In this document: positions 27,201 through 36,013 of the stretch, piece after piece
Numbering within the stretch: position 1 is the first letter of the stretch
Layout: every line of letters begins with the position of its first letter
Assembly (NCBI RefSeq): GCF_001913155.1
Contig: NZ_CP018760.1
Span: forward strand, 3,968,001-4,032,000
Length of the DNA: 64,000 nucleotides
Direction of reading: 5' to 3'
Origin: Maribacter hydrothermalis
GTDB taxonomy: Bacteria; Bacteroidota; Bacteroidia; Flavobacteriales; Flavobacteriaceae
Made by a program: the position numbers and the translations under genes
The notes under the pieces: generated by a model
What the model was told of the DNA's origin: nothing
The model's database searches: none
What the model saw: the letters and a program-made list of their open reading frames with translations, nothing else

Positions 27201-28388
27201 TCACTTTTCAAAATTACTTTTTACCAAATCCATTAATTCTGCTCTATGTATATTTTTAGCAATGACCACTCCGTTACTATCCAAAATAAAGTTTGCAGGA
27301 ATGGTACGTACGCGAATTTTCTTTAAGAAAGGAGCATCATCACCTTGCAAATCCGATGATTGTAGCCAACGATCTGCACCATCGCGCTTTGCAGCGGCTT
27401 TCCAGGCTGCTTCATTACTTTCTAGGGCATAGGCAACTATTTGTAATCCTTGGTCACGATATTCATTATAAAGTGGCACTAGAACTTTTCGATTCTCAAC
27501 TCTGCAAGGGGCACACCATGATGCCCATAAGTCAACAATCGTAAGCTTTTTACCCATTACATCGTTAAGAAGTAGCGTATCTTTTGTAATCATGGGAAAT
27601 TGAATATTTGGAAATGTATCTCCAATTAATACCGGTAAATTTTCCGGTTCGCTTTTTTTACATAGTTGTTTCACCCAAGGGTGATTCGGCTGTTTTTTAT
27701 TCCATGTATTACATTGGGCCACTAAAAATTCCGGTACTCGTTCGTAATCGTTTTCCGGACTTACCCAACGTAAGGCTACCAGGGCAGGTAATAGTTGCGG
27801 AGTACTATCGACAAACTCCATTAACGCTTTTTGGTACTGTAATACAGCATGCTCTTTTGCAATTAATGCATCGCCTTCTTCTATTTCCCATTGCTTTTCG
27901 GCTAAATATGTTTGGTAGGCAGTTGATTTTATGGCTCTTAATTCTAACAAAGCGCTATTTACTTCTGACGGCTGATCTATCTTAAAACTTTGTTGAAATT
28001 CATTAATCTTAGCCGTTATGTATATAGGTTCTCCAAATTGATAAACAATAGGCATATAGTTCGCTTCTTTAGGATTGCCGTTCGCTAAATAATTACCATC
28101 TTTTCCAGTGGGTTGCACAGCAATCTCCAATAATACCGGTTCTTTGTTTGATGGCAGATTATTGAATTCAAAGCTTCCGTCAGACTTTACAAGGGCGGAG
28201 TCTATAATTTTACCTAAATAAGAAGCAGCTATTTCCTGAAATGTTTCTGGTTGAATTAAGTAGACCTTTATATTTTCCTTTTCTATGCCTTCAATTTTAC
28301 CCGTTATATCTGGGTTTGTAGTACAAGCTGTAAAGTGTAAAACCATTAATAGTAGAGCAGTAATTTTTTTTGAAATGTGAATTCTCAT
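27201..28388 (-). CDS. TlpA-like thiol-disulfide oxidoreductase lipoprotein
   Basis: 395 residues. Lipoprotein signal with LHFTACTTN (Cys about residue 22). The N-terminal third is a beta-rich DUF4369-like domain (ITGKIEGIEKENIKVYL), the middle is helical, and the C-terminus is a thioredoxin fold with WASWCAPCR (CxxC) and the cis-Pro region RVRTIPANFILD. Such proteins reduce or isomerise disulfides in the periplasm, or support cytochrome maturation. The gene is isolated, convergent with the FUSC-type gene across a dispersed repeat, and has another repeat copy upstream. Confidence 0.88.
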   Translation of the reverse strand: MRIHISKKITALLLMVLHFTACTTNPDITGKIEGIEKENIKVYLIQPETFQEIAASYLGKIIDSALVKSDGSFEFNNLPSNKEPVLLEIAVQPTGKDGNYLANGNPKEANYMPIVYQFGEPIYITAKINEFQQSFKIDQPSEVNSALLELRAIKSTAYQTYLAEKQWEIEEGDALIAKEHAVLQYQKALMEFVDSTPQLLPALVALRWVSPENDYERVPEFLVAQCNTWNKKQPNHPWVKQLCKKSEPENLPVLIGDTFPNIQFPMITKDTLLLNDVMGKKLTIVDLWASWCAPCRVENRKVLVPLYNEYRDQGLQIVAYALESNEAAWKAAAKRDGADRWLQSSDLQGDDAPFLKKIRVRTIPANFILDSNGVVIAKNIHRAELMDLVKSNFEK

Positions 28389-28439
28389 AGGTATTCATTT
28401 AATACTAACAGCAAGCTTAAATAAGGTTTTATTTCAGGC

Positions 28440-28500
28440 TGATAAATGATTACGAAGTTCGTTTTTTTAAAATGTGAAAGCAAGTACTTACACCTGAATA
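28440..28500 (+). repeat. Dispersed degenerate intergenic repeat, copy C (truncated)
   Basis: ATTACGAAGTTCGTTTTTTT followed by GTGAAAGCAAGTACTTACA matches the right-hand half of the copies at 27021-27139 and 32485-32605. Noncoding. It occupies part of the 301-bp gap 28389-28689. Confidence 0.5.
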
Positions 28501-28538
28501 TTGTTACTATTCAAAATTGAAGGAGCACCAATGCACCA

Positions 28539-28640
28539 GATTTCCGCGTCGCGAAAAAGCTTCTCGCAAAGACGTTTATAAAATTTTCGCTGTCAATGGT
28601 AACTGAGAACTGATACTGAAAACTGCCTACCGAAAACTTC
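28539..28640 (+). repeat. Composite dispersed intergenic repeat, copy 2
   Basis: AGATTTCCGCGTCGCGAAAA plus CTCGCAAAGACG, then ACTGAGAACTG and TACTGAAAACTG, in the same order as at 22711-22790. The first part resembles the CGTCGCGA / CGCAAAGACG style of repeats found between genes in many bacteria. It lies 50 bp before the PLP enzyme gene. Confidence 0.5.
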
Positions 28641-28689
28641 AAATACTTTCAATTATTACGTAATTTCGAAGGGTCTAAAAGCAAGAACT

Positions 28690-30534
28690 ATGGAGGTTAA
28701 TAAAATGAAGGGTTATATTAAGGATGTGTTGGGGAATATGCCTTCAGATTGGTTAAACCTAACGACCCATCGTTTGGATATTTATAATGAAGAAAGGGCA
28801 AAAGTTCAATTTTTAGACCAATTTGAAATTTTAGCTCAAACTGATAATTCAGATACTTTAGCCCTTCATAATTTACCTACTGCTTACGACTATATTCGCC
28901 TTGGCCATCCCTTGTCTTGTGTTTTAGAATGGGCAATCGGGATTTTAAATAATCTTGCACCAGAACAGGTGATTTGTTTTCTGTCAAAGACAATGCCTAT
29001 TTTATCCATCTTACGAACAAATTTATTAGTCAATAAAAATACCTTAATTGCTTATACCGGAGATCTGCCTAGTTCTTTTGATGCAGAAGTACTACGCACA
29101 GTTTACGGATATACTTTTAAACTACAACAAGTAGAAAATGCATCTGAAATTGAAGCTTTTGATGGAAGTACCATTTTTGTATCGGAACAAGAGAATATTG
29201 CTGCTGTAGACCTAAATGCAACTATTGATTTTTATGTCAATCTATATAGTGACTTGGGCAGTGTGCTTTTAGTGAACGGTAATCAAAACAAAAAGTACGT
29301 TTCAGCTATTCAGCATGTAAGAAGAAGGGAAACGGTTGCCATGACGCCGAATAATTGTTTTGCCGCTTTACAATCTTTAGTGAAACAATCTTCAACTTAT
29401 ACACAGAAATCAAATTCAGCTGAGAACAAGGCTGCCGTGTTAGATTTAATACGAGAGGTCAGTGGCGCCAATACAACCCCGCTGGTAGCTTCAAGCGGAC
29501 TGTCTATTCAATATGCCATTATGATGGGCTTGGTGCACCATGCTCTAGAAAACCATATGGGTAAGGCTATTAAAATTGTAGTTCCTCCTAATTGTTATGG
29601 TGGCACAAACGACCAAGCAAGACGTGTAGCTGCTTGTAACGATGCTATTGAAATTGTTGATTTACCTGTTGATGGAGATAATGATATGGTGCAAAGCATA
29701 GCTATCGTTCTAGATAAAATAGCTAAAGTAGATGCCGTACCTTTTATCATTGCTGAAATTCCTACAAACCCCAGAGTTGAAGTTCCAGAACTAGATAAGT
29801 TAAGAGCTGTTTTAAGTGCAAAACGAAAAACGGCTAGTGGGAGCGAGGCTATTGATCCCGTATTTATTTTAGATCAAACGTTTTGCCCAAACGTTCATTT
29901 TTTAGGGGATGCGGATATTCTTTCATCCGTTAGAACAATTTCATTTGCGAGTGGTTCAAAATTCCCAAGTGGCGGAAAATGTACAGCTGGTTATTGTATA
30001 GCGAATAAAAAGGCGGAAGCTTTAATTGATAAAATAGACTTGCACCTAAAACTGTGTGATAATGAAGCTACGGATTTACAGTATAAAATATTGGTAAAGC
30101 AAATGCCATCTATGAATGAAAGAATTCATAAAGCGTTTTTGAATACTCATGATTTTGTAAGCTTTATTAAGCAGACGTTACCTGCTGCCAAAATCAATTT
30201 TGTATCCGATGAATTGGGAAAAGAGGGCTTTACTCCATCGGTTTTTTCTTTAGACCTCCCCACAAAAGACGGAACTGCTGAAGAAAGGGAAAAGTATAAG
30301 CGAGAAATGAATCATAGGCTAATCAATCTAATGATTACCGAAATCCCTAATGAGAGTAAGTATTGTGTTAGCTACGGACAGTTACATGGTTGCTATTGGA
30401 CTATTCCGGCGACCTCTACACAAGGTACCACTAAGGAAGATGATAAGGACTACATTGTCCGAGTATCCCTTTCTCCAGATTTAGATTTGGAGCAACATAA
30501 GAAGGTATTCAAAAAGTTTGTAGATAGTATGTAA
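28690..30534 (+). CDS. Long PLP-dependent Cys/Met-metabolism enzyme (cystathionine gamma-synthase-like)
   Basis: 614 residues, about 220 longer than usual cystathionine gamma-family enzymes. The C-terminal two thirds carry the fold-I features: a Ser/Gly-rich cofactor loop (PLVASSGLSIQYAIMMG), FILDQTFCPNVH with the PLP-N1 Asp, and ASGSKFPSGGK with the likely Schiff-base Lys at about 424. The N-terminal ~210 residues are extra and I do not recognise them. An alternative start at 28705 follows GGAGG at a good distance. It converges with a CBS-like gene (18 bp apart), so the pair probably carries out transsulfuration steps linking cysteine and homocysteine. The exact reaction is inferred. Confidence 0.78.
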   Translation: MEVNKMKGYIKDVLGNMPSDWLNLTTHRLDIYNEERAKVQFLDQFEILAQTDNSDTLALHNLPTAYDYIRLGHPLSCVLEWAIGILNNLAPEQVICFLSKTMPILSILRTNLLVNKNTLIAYTGDLPSSFDAEVLRTVYGYTFKLQQVENASEIEAFDGSTIFVSEQENIAAVDLNATIDFYVNLYSDLGSVLLVNGNQNKKYVSAIQHVRRRETVAMTPNNCFAALQSLVKQSSTYTQKSNSAENKAAVLDLIREVSGANTTPLVASSGLSIQYAIMMGLVHHALENHMGKAIKIVVPPNCYGGTNDQARRVAACNDAIEIVDLPVDGDNDMVQSIAIVLDKIAKVDAVPFIIAEIPTNPRVEVPELDKLRAVLSAKRKTASGSEAIDPVFILDQTFCPNVHFLGDADILSSVRTISFASGSKFPSGGKCTAGYCIANKKAEALIDKIDLHLKLCDNEATDLQYKILVKQMPSMNERIHKAFLNTHDFVSFIKQTLPAAKINFVSDELGKEGFTPSVFSLDLPTKDGTAEEREKYKREMNHRLINLMITEIPNESKYCVSYGQLHGCYWTIPATSTQGTTKEDDKDYIVRVSLSPDLDLEQHKKVFKKFVDSM

Positions 30535-30551
30535 TTCCTGATGTGAAAATG

Positions 30552-31532
30552 CTATTCTAAATATCCTTTCTCACGCATCCAATCATCATTGAACATTTTG
30601 CCAATATAACGGCTGCCGTGGTCATGGAACAAAACTACGACCACATCGTCTTTGGTAAAATGTTCTTTTAATTGCAAAACGCCCTTTATAGCTGAACCGG
30701 CGGAGTTACCCAAAAACATGCCTTCTTCTTTAGCTAAACGTTGGGTATACACCGCGCCGTCTTTATCGGTTACTTTGGTGAAACCGTCAATAATGCTGAA
30801 GTCCACATTTTTCGGTAAAATATCTTCACCAATTCCTTCGGTTACATAAGGATAAATTTCCTTTTCATCAAAAATTCCTGTTTCATGGTATTTTTTAAAT
30901 ACACTACCATAGGTGTCTACACCCCAAACTTTTACATTGGGATTCTGTTCTTTTAAATACTTACCTACACCAGAAATTGTACCTCCAGTACCTACACCAA
31001 CTACAAAATGAGTAATCTTTCCATCGGTTTGTTTCCAAATTTCTGGTCCGGTGCTTTCGTAATGTGCTTTTGTATTACTTGGGTTGTCATACTGATTAAC
31101 GTACCAACTATTAGGCGTTTCTTTTGCCAATCGTTTAGAAACGGAATAATAAGACCTAGGGTCCTCTGGTTCTACCGCTGTGGGGCAAACAACAACTTCT
31201 GCACCCACAGCTCTTAATATATCGCACTTCTCTTTGGACTGTTTATCCGCCAAAACAAAAATACATTTGTAGCCTTTTACAATAGCCGCTAAAGCCAAAC
31301 CCATACCTGTATTACCCGATGTTCCTTCAATTATAGTGCCGCCAGGTTGTAGTCTTCCATCTGCTTCTGCATCTTCAATCATCTTTAACGCCATACGGTC
31401 TTTAATCGAATTACCTGGGTTAAAAGTCTCGTATTTTGCTAATACTAAACAGGGTAATTCTTTGGCAAGTGTATTGATTTTTACAAGGGGCGTATTACCA
31501 ATTGTACCAAGTATATTTTCGGCGTATTCCAT
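30552..31532 (-). CDS. Cystathionine beta-synthase-like PLP enzyme (no CBS regulatory domain)
   Basis: 326 residues, fold-II PLP enzyme. ILGTIGNTPLVKIN at the start, NPGNSIKDRMALKM with the PLP Lys, GTSGNTGMGLALA (substrate loop) and VVGVGTGGTISGVGK (phosphate loop). The central EPEDPRSYYSVSKRL and YVTEGIGEDILP stretches are more like cystathionine beta-synthase than CysK/CysM. It ends without the C-terminal CBS pair seen in eukaryotic enzymes. The convergent gamma-family enzyme supports a transsulfuration role. It is distinct from the cysteine synthase at the left edge. Confidence 0.87.
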   Translation of the reverse strand: MEYAENILGTIGNTPLVKINTLAKELPCLVLAKYETFNPGNSIKDRMALKMIEDAEADGRLQPGGTIIEGTSGNTGMGLALAAIVKGYKCIFVLADKQSKEKCDILRAVGAEVVVCPTAVEPEDPRSYYSVSKRLAKETPNSWYVNQYDNPSNTKAHYESTGPEIWKQTDGKITHFVVGVGTGGTISGVGKYLKEQNPNVKVWGVDTYGSVFKKYHETGIFDEKEIYPYVTEGIGEDILPKNVDFSIIDGFTKVTDKDGAVYTQRLAKEEGMFLGNSAGSAIKGVLQLKEHFTKDDVVVVLFHDHGSRYIGKMFNDDWMREKGYLE

Positions 31533-31963
31533 AGCTGCTTTTAAAGTAATTCAAAAGTATAAAACTAGATCGGCATTAGCAATATTGTTGCAGATACATC
31601 AATAATTGATTTTGGATATGCCATAGCGAGTGGAGTGCGGGCATTTGTTAATTTGGAATACCTCTTTTGGTTTAATAGGGTAGTGTAAACCTGAGATTAC
31701 TCCCCGTAAAGTATGGCGCAGTGAAGGGACTGAAATTTTAAAGTTGAAGAGAGTTTCGTTATCGCCCGGGCTAAAGTTAGTACGGAGGCAAGGAAACACT
31801 TTTGTTTCCGTCTTCGCACGAAGCCAAAGCCTTTTGTTTGTGTTATATTTTTTTATTGTTAAAATGTCAAATCAAACTAATTTGGCGACATTATAAAATT
31901 ACACAACCCTTTCTAATAAACACCAAACCCCCGCATTAATTTTGTTTTATTACAGCACGTTTT
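31533..31963. other. Gene-free interval with an unusual GC-richer segment, possible structured RNA or decayed element
   Basis: The part from about 31620 to 31830 is visibly richer in G+C than its surroundings and contains the palindrome GCCCGGGC and a hairpin GGAAACA-CTTT-TGTTTCC near 31791-31808. A 66-residue minus-strand frame (31599-31799) crosses it but lacks any family signal. The segment then falls back to A+T-rich DNA with no gene that I can support. Confidence 0.4.
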
Positions 31964-32479
31964 TTACTTTTTAATATATATTATAACAATTGTTAAAGTC
32001 ATTCCAATTATAGAAGCGATAATATTTTTAGTAATTAGTTGCGATTTGGTAAATCCATAGGTTACCTCTGATATTTTTTTCATGTTCATTACCGTGATTA
32101 TGAAAATAATTAATCCAATAAATAATCCCATAGTTAGATAATCAGAAATATCAAGTGAATCATCTTTTGTCAATGGAAAAATTAGCGCTATAATAATCAT
32201 ATAAAAGAAGGAGGTAATTAGAATCCAACCAATTTTTTTATTGATAAAAATTCCAATAATTGGCAGTAGAATAATTAAAGATGGCGTGAAGTTAGATTTT
32301 ATATGTCGTAGAAATTGTTCATTGCCCAGTAAACTGTCTGAGTCCCTAATAAGGTCAATGTACCAAAAATTGTAAGTCCATTTAAACCCCATATAACAGG
32401 TAACAATAAACAGAATTACTATTAAAAGTTTAATAGTTAAAAGTTGATAATTGTTTTTAATGTATTCTATTTTCCTCAA
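31964..32479 (-). CDS. Small polytopic membrane protein of unknown function
   Basis: 171 residues with four to five predicted transmembrane helices: about 15-33 (IKLLIVILFIVTCYMG), 67-83 (SLIILLPIIGIFI), 85-103 (WILITSFFYMIIIALIFPL), 116-133 (MGLFIGLIIFIITVM) and 150-168. Charged loops are short, and there is no signal or catalytic motif that I can recognise. Codon use and A+T content fit the region. The gene is isolated between two repeat-bearing gaps, so context gives no function. Confidence 0.6.
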   Translation of the reverse strand: MRKIEYIKNNYQLLTIKLLIVILFIVTCYMGFKWTYNFWYIDLIRDSDSLLGNEQFLRHIKSNFTPSLIILLPIIGIFINKKIGWILITSFFYMIIIALIFPLTKDDSLDISDYLTMGLFIGLIIFIITVMNMKKISEVTYGFTKSQLITKNIIASIIGMTLTIVIIYIKK

Positions 32480-32484
32480 ATGTG

Positions 32485-32605
32485 CTGTAAAGTCAAGTTA
32501 AGTGGAGTTTCAATACTTCGGTAAGCTCAGCACAAGGTCCATTTCGCGGATGCTAACGAAGTTCGTTCTTTCAAAAATTGAAAGCAACTACTTACAATAG
32601 GAGTT
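32485..32605 (+). repeat. Dispersed degenerate intergenic repeat, copy B
   Basis: TTTCAATACTTCGGTAAGCT, CAAGGTCCATTTCGCGGATG, CTAACGAAGTTCGTTCTTTC and GAAAGCAACTACTTACA line up block by block with copy A at 27021-27139. Noncoding. It lies upstream of the small membrane protein and downstream of the alginate lyase. Confidence 0.6.
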
Positions 32606-32662
32606 ATGCCGAAGTTATTAACGAGAATTGTTTGAGATGAATGTTTTTATTTAAAAACCGTA

Positions 32663-33769
32663 TTAATCGTTTTTCGTAAAATAGCCTTCGTTAGAAACGG
32701 CAGCATCACTAACGGTTATACTTGCTGTTTTAAACCAAACTTCTGCATAGTTTCCATCTGCATATTGTTTTTGAATGTCGCCGTCATGAGTTTCTGCACC
32801 GGAGCACCAGTTCATATTTTCACTTGGAGATTTACCATTGGTTTGGTTGTAGGCACCTAACTTAAAAAAACAACCTTCGCCAGTATAGGCCTCTTTTCGC
32901 TCTACACCATCTTGACCAATAGGGAAAAATAATTTTTTGGTTTGCTCAGAAATAGCTGCTTTTGTGGTGTATTCAGATTCCAATAAATTTTTGGTGAATG
33001 TTTTAGTTTCATGTCCGTCACTCATAAATTTTAAGCTCATAATACCGTCCTTTACGACTACTTCATAACTGAATTCCTCTCCTAAGGCAATACCATCTTT
33101 TGGCTCTGCAGGGTATGTATCTGCCGTTTCGCCAACCACAGAAAAGTCATTTCCCCAAACGGCCGATGAATAATCCCATCTTTTGGCATTATCATCCCCA
33201 GCGGTATTAATTTCATAATGCCAGAACACGGAACCCTTTGTCTGACCCGGGTATTTTTTGTAGAATATTTTCAGCGGTTCATTTTCAAATGCATCTGCAC
33301 TATGAATTTGACCAACTACGACTGCGTGTGTCGCCGCAACACGCGCATCGCCTGTAGATGATACGTTCATTACCTTAAGGGTAGCCGTTAATTTATCATC
33401 AGCTGTTTCCGGATACCATTTTTTGGTCTGTGCCAATTCGGTTCTTGTGTTGTTAGATGTGCCGTGGGTGTCTCCACCATTAGGCGCTTTAAATACGACC
33501 CAATCATCTTTGCCGTCATTTGTAGTATAAAAGAAATCTTTATTTTCAAAGTCATTGGCAATACCAACATTAGAGCCATCACCTAAGATTAATTTCCAAT
33601 CATCGAAAAATGGAATTACATCACTTGCGTAAACGGTTTGCTCTTTTTGTATTTCGGCCGAATCGTTCGCCGTAGTATTTTCTGAACTTTTATTTGCATT
33701 CTTGCAGCTCGTAAAACTCAGCCCAAGAGTTATAATCGATGCAGCTAAAGCGATTTTATGATTTTTCAT
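32663..33769 (-). CDS. Alginate lyase, polysaccharide lyase family 7, lipoprotein
   Basis: 368 residues. Signal peptide with lipobox GLSFTSCKNA (Cys about 23), then a Ser/Asn/Glu-rich linker and the PL7 beta-jelly-roll. The three family motifs are present: NTRTELAQ (a variant of RxEL/VR), VVVGQIHS (QIH, mannuronate/guluronate site), and FFKLGAYNQTNG (YFKxGxYxQ-like) near the C-terminus. It cleaves alginate from brown algae by beta-elimination outside the inner membrane. No SusC/SusD or other lyase adjoins it, so it is an isolated enzyme and not part of a recognisable utilisation locus here. Confidence 0.9.
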   Translation of the reverse strand: MKNHKIALAASIITLGLSFTSCKNANKSSENTTANDSAEIQKEQTVYASDVIPFFDDWKLILGDGSNVGIANDFENKDFFYTTNDGKDDWVVFKAPNGGDTHGTSNNTRTELAQTKKWYPETADDKLTATLKVMNVSSTGDARVAATHAVVVGQIHSADAFENEPLKIFYKKYPGQTKGSVFWHYEINTAGDDNAKRWDYSSAVWGNDFSVVGETADTYPAEPKDGIALGEEFSYEVVVKDGIMSLKFMSDGHETKTFTKNLLESEYTTKAAISEQTKKLFFPIGQDGVERKEAYTGEGCFFKLGAYNQTNGKSPSENMNWCSGAETHDGDIQKQYADGNYAEVWFKTASITVSDAAVSNEGYFTKND

Positions 33770-33940
33770 TCTTCTTTTAGTATAAGTCGTTAATATATAA
33801 ATAGTTTAATGGCAATTGCAGTTTATAATCTAATAATCACAAATTAGTAGTGAAAAGTGGAGAAGGTTATATAACCCTGTTCCTAAATTTCTTTGTAATT
33901 ATTTGATAATAGCTTTGAATACAAGTTATTATTTTCTTTT

Positions 33941-34597
33941 TTATTTGCTTACCATCAATTCAAGCAAGGCATATGAATTTTTATAATGGTCAGATAAAAT
34001 ACTGATGGAATATCCCTCTATTTTTACCGTATAACCTTCACGGATTTCAGAACTGTAAAAACTTATATTTTTTTCAACCTCCTTTACTTTAGCTCTTAAT
34101 GTATATTGAACATCATCCCAAGAACTATTTTCACCAGTATCAAGCGGCGAATCATTACCCGATTCGTGTATGTAATCAGTGATTTCCAATTCTATAGGAT
34201 TATCTTTTTCTCCTATTATACAGGTTTTTTTACTTGATAAAGCAAAAGCCTTTCCTAAATGTGCCTGTTCTAGAATTAGATATTTGTCGTCATTGTCAAT
34301 CTTAAACGTTAGAAAGTAATTCTTATAAATTTTAGTAAGATATTCTCTGGTAGACGCATCATTGTCCGAAGAAAAATCAGCTATGTCATCGCCATTTTTC
34401 TGAATTCTACAATACACTTCACCAATTAAATGAGGTGCCGCGTTCTTATCATAAACTTGAAGTAAAACATCTAATTCTAAACCATTGTAGGTTATAATAC
34501 TAGCACCTTCTTTTAAGTGTATCTTTTTCATAGTTTCTTGGCCATGTATATTATTTGATATTAGAAAGATGACGATTAAGATTACTAGTTTCTCCAT
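33941..34597 (-). CDS. Secreted hypothetical protein
   Basis: 218 residues with a signal peptide (MEKLVILIVIFLISNNIHGQ). The mature part is beta-rich and acidic, with no Cys cluster or catalytic motif; three notable stretches are LKEGASIITYNGLELDVLLQ, YLILEQAHLGKAFAL and a C-terminal YTVKIEGYSISIL. I do not recognise the family. It sits between the alginate lyase and the cyanophycinase-like gene, all on the minus strand but with gaps over 100 bp, so a shared operon is uncertain. Confidence 0.6.
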   Translation of the reverse strand: MEKLVILIVIFLISNNIHGQETMKKIHLKEGASIITYNGLELDVLLQVYDKNAAPHLIGEVYCRIQKNGDDIADFSSDNDASTREYLTKIYKNYFLTFKIDNDDKYLILEQAHLGKAFALSSKKTCIIGEKDNPIELEITDYIHESGNDSPLDTGENSSWDDVQYTLRAKVKEVEKNISFYSSEIREGYTVKIEGYSISILSDHYKNSYALLELMVSK

Positions 34598-34715
34598 ATT
34601 TTTTTTCTTTGTATTTTAATTTACTGGTGTTTTAATGCATTAGAAAGTTAAGGTTCAACTAAGTTTTTTTAATAATAGAAAATGAACAAAATAATCAATC
34701 TTAAATATGTGTGAT

Positions 34716-35903
34716 TTATTCATCTGTGCTATTAAACCTTAAATTTTTACCATCAATGAACTGATGTGTTTTTTTATCAAAACCCACAATAACTCCTAAA
34801 CTATCTCTGTGAAAATGAAACCATAGTTCAGCATCTATGTCAAAAAATACGTCGTTAGAATACGCAAAAATAGGAATAGGTTCGTTTGTAATATTTCTTC
34901 TAACCACTTGGTATTTCATGGTATCGTTTTCAATTATAATATTATTCCAAAATACTTTACTTTTTTCGAAAAGATAATTACCAACATATTCTCTTTGCTT
35001 CTTTAGTGAAATTTCAATTGGCTTCAAGAATTTATTACGCTGTACGCGGCGCTCTTTAAGATTATATTTTTCACCATTTTTTAATACATAGAATTTATCT
35101 TTTCCGGTTTCAAGCGTATCTATCTCGTTGAAATAATTAGACCAAAAAGTTCCATCATATATGGCTACATATTTATTCCCAATTACTTCAAATTCATTCC
35201 CTTGCACTAAAATGGCTGTATTTTCATCTAAGCCTATTCCCAATAATTCTGGTCTTATTTTTAATAAGTTAAACATATCGTATTGTCGGTTTCTTTCGAA
35301 AAGGTGTTGGTCAAAAGCAGAGTTTGTCACAAACCCGAATCCTACTTCCGGATTACTTATTACATTATAATTGTCATTTAAACCTCTGCCACCCCTTGCT
35401 AAATAAGAACCTTGTATTGACGCTCCCGCAGAATGCCCACCAATTATTCCTCCACGTTCTAAAACCTTTTTCAATTCTGTTTCAGTTTTTGTATTTAGAT
35501 AGGTATCTGCCACACGCCATTGTCTACCGCCAGTTAGCCAAACTGCGGTTGCCGTTTTTAATGGTTTTATAAAGTCATCGCTATTTGCTGTTAATCTATC
35601 TCTGGTATGAATAAATTGAATATTCTTAAACCCACGAGCTGTAAATTGTCTTCTTAGGATTTTAAATTCTGGGTCGTAGTTTATGGATTCTTCATCAAAA
35701 GCAGTTGGTAGTATTACAAGATTTGCTGATTCATTTCCAGCTAACTCATAGAATACTTGCCACATTTCATCTGTCATTCCACCACCTCCAATTAAAAGTG
35801 CCCCGTTTTTTGGACCTAAAGATTCACTTTTAGTTTTTGTATTTAGTTCTTTTGAATTTTGGCAAGAATTAAGCACAATCAATAGTATAACTATTGACCA
35901 CAT
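34716..35903 (-). CDS. Cyanophycinase-like serine peptidase (family S51), lipoprotein
   Basis: 395 residues from the ATG at 35903, which gives a clean lipoprotein signal (MWSIVILLIVLNSCQNS); an ATG at 35960 adds 19 residues. S51 features: GALLIGGGGMTDEMW, AVWLTGGRQWRVADTYL, nucleophile elbow GGIIGGHSAGASIQGSYL, and LLGIGLDENTAILV. The C-terminal ~110 residues are an added beta-rich part that may bind substrate. Cyanophycinases degrade beta-Asp-Arg polymer; secreted bacterial relatives may act on other beta-aspartyl or isopeptide substrates. The specific substrate is not shown by sequence. Confidence 0.85.
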   Translation of the reverse strand: MWSIVILLIVLNSCQNSKELNTKTKSESLGPKNGALLIGGGGMTDEMWQVFYELAGNESANLVILPTAFDEESINYDPEFKILRRQFTARGFKNIQFIHTRDRLTANSDDFIKPLKTATAVWLTGGRQWRVADTYLNTKTETELKKVLERGGIIGGHSAGASIQGSYLARGGRGLNDNYNVISNPEVGFGFVTNSAFDQHLFERNRQYDMFNLLKIRPELLGIGLDENTAILVQGNEFEVIGNKYVAIYDGTFWSNYFNEIDTLETGKDKFYVLKNGEKYNLKERRVQRNKFLKPIEISLKKQREYVGNYLFEKSKVFWNNIIIENDTMKYQVVRRNITNEPIPIFAYSNDVFFDIDAELWFHFHRDSLGVIVGFDKKTHQFIDGKNLRFNSTDE

Positions 35904-36013
35904 ATTTATTACAGATGTATTTAATTTTAAATTCAACAAGACATTTTTAAGTAGGCGCATTGGCGAGGAATTTATGGCAACTAGTTTATAAAGCTACCAA
36001 GGATAAACTAATT

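Noticed and set aside
31599..31799. 66-codon minus-strand frame, first thought to be a scrap of a dTDP-sugar epimerase because of a GLHYPIKP stretch
   Set aside because: The match is a few residues only and no other epimerase motif follows.
32663..33769. Alginate-utilisation locus around the PL7 lyase
   Set aside because: No SusC/SusD pair, other lyase, or uronate-metabolism gene is adjacent.
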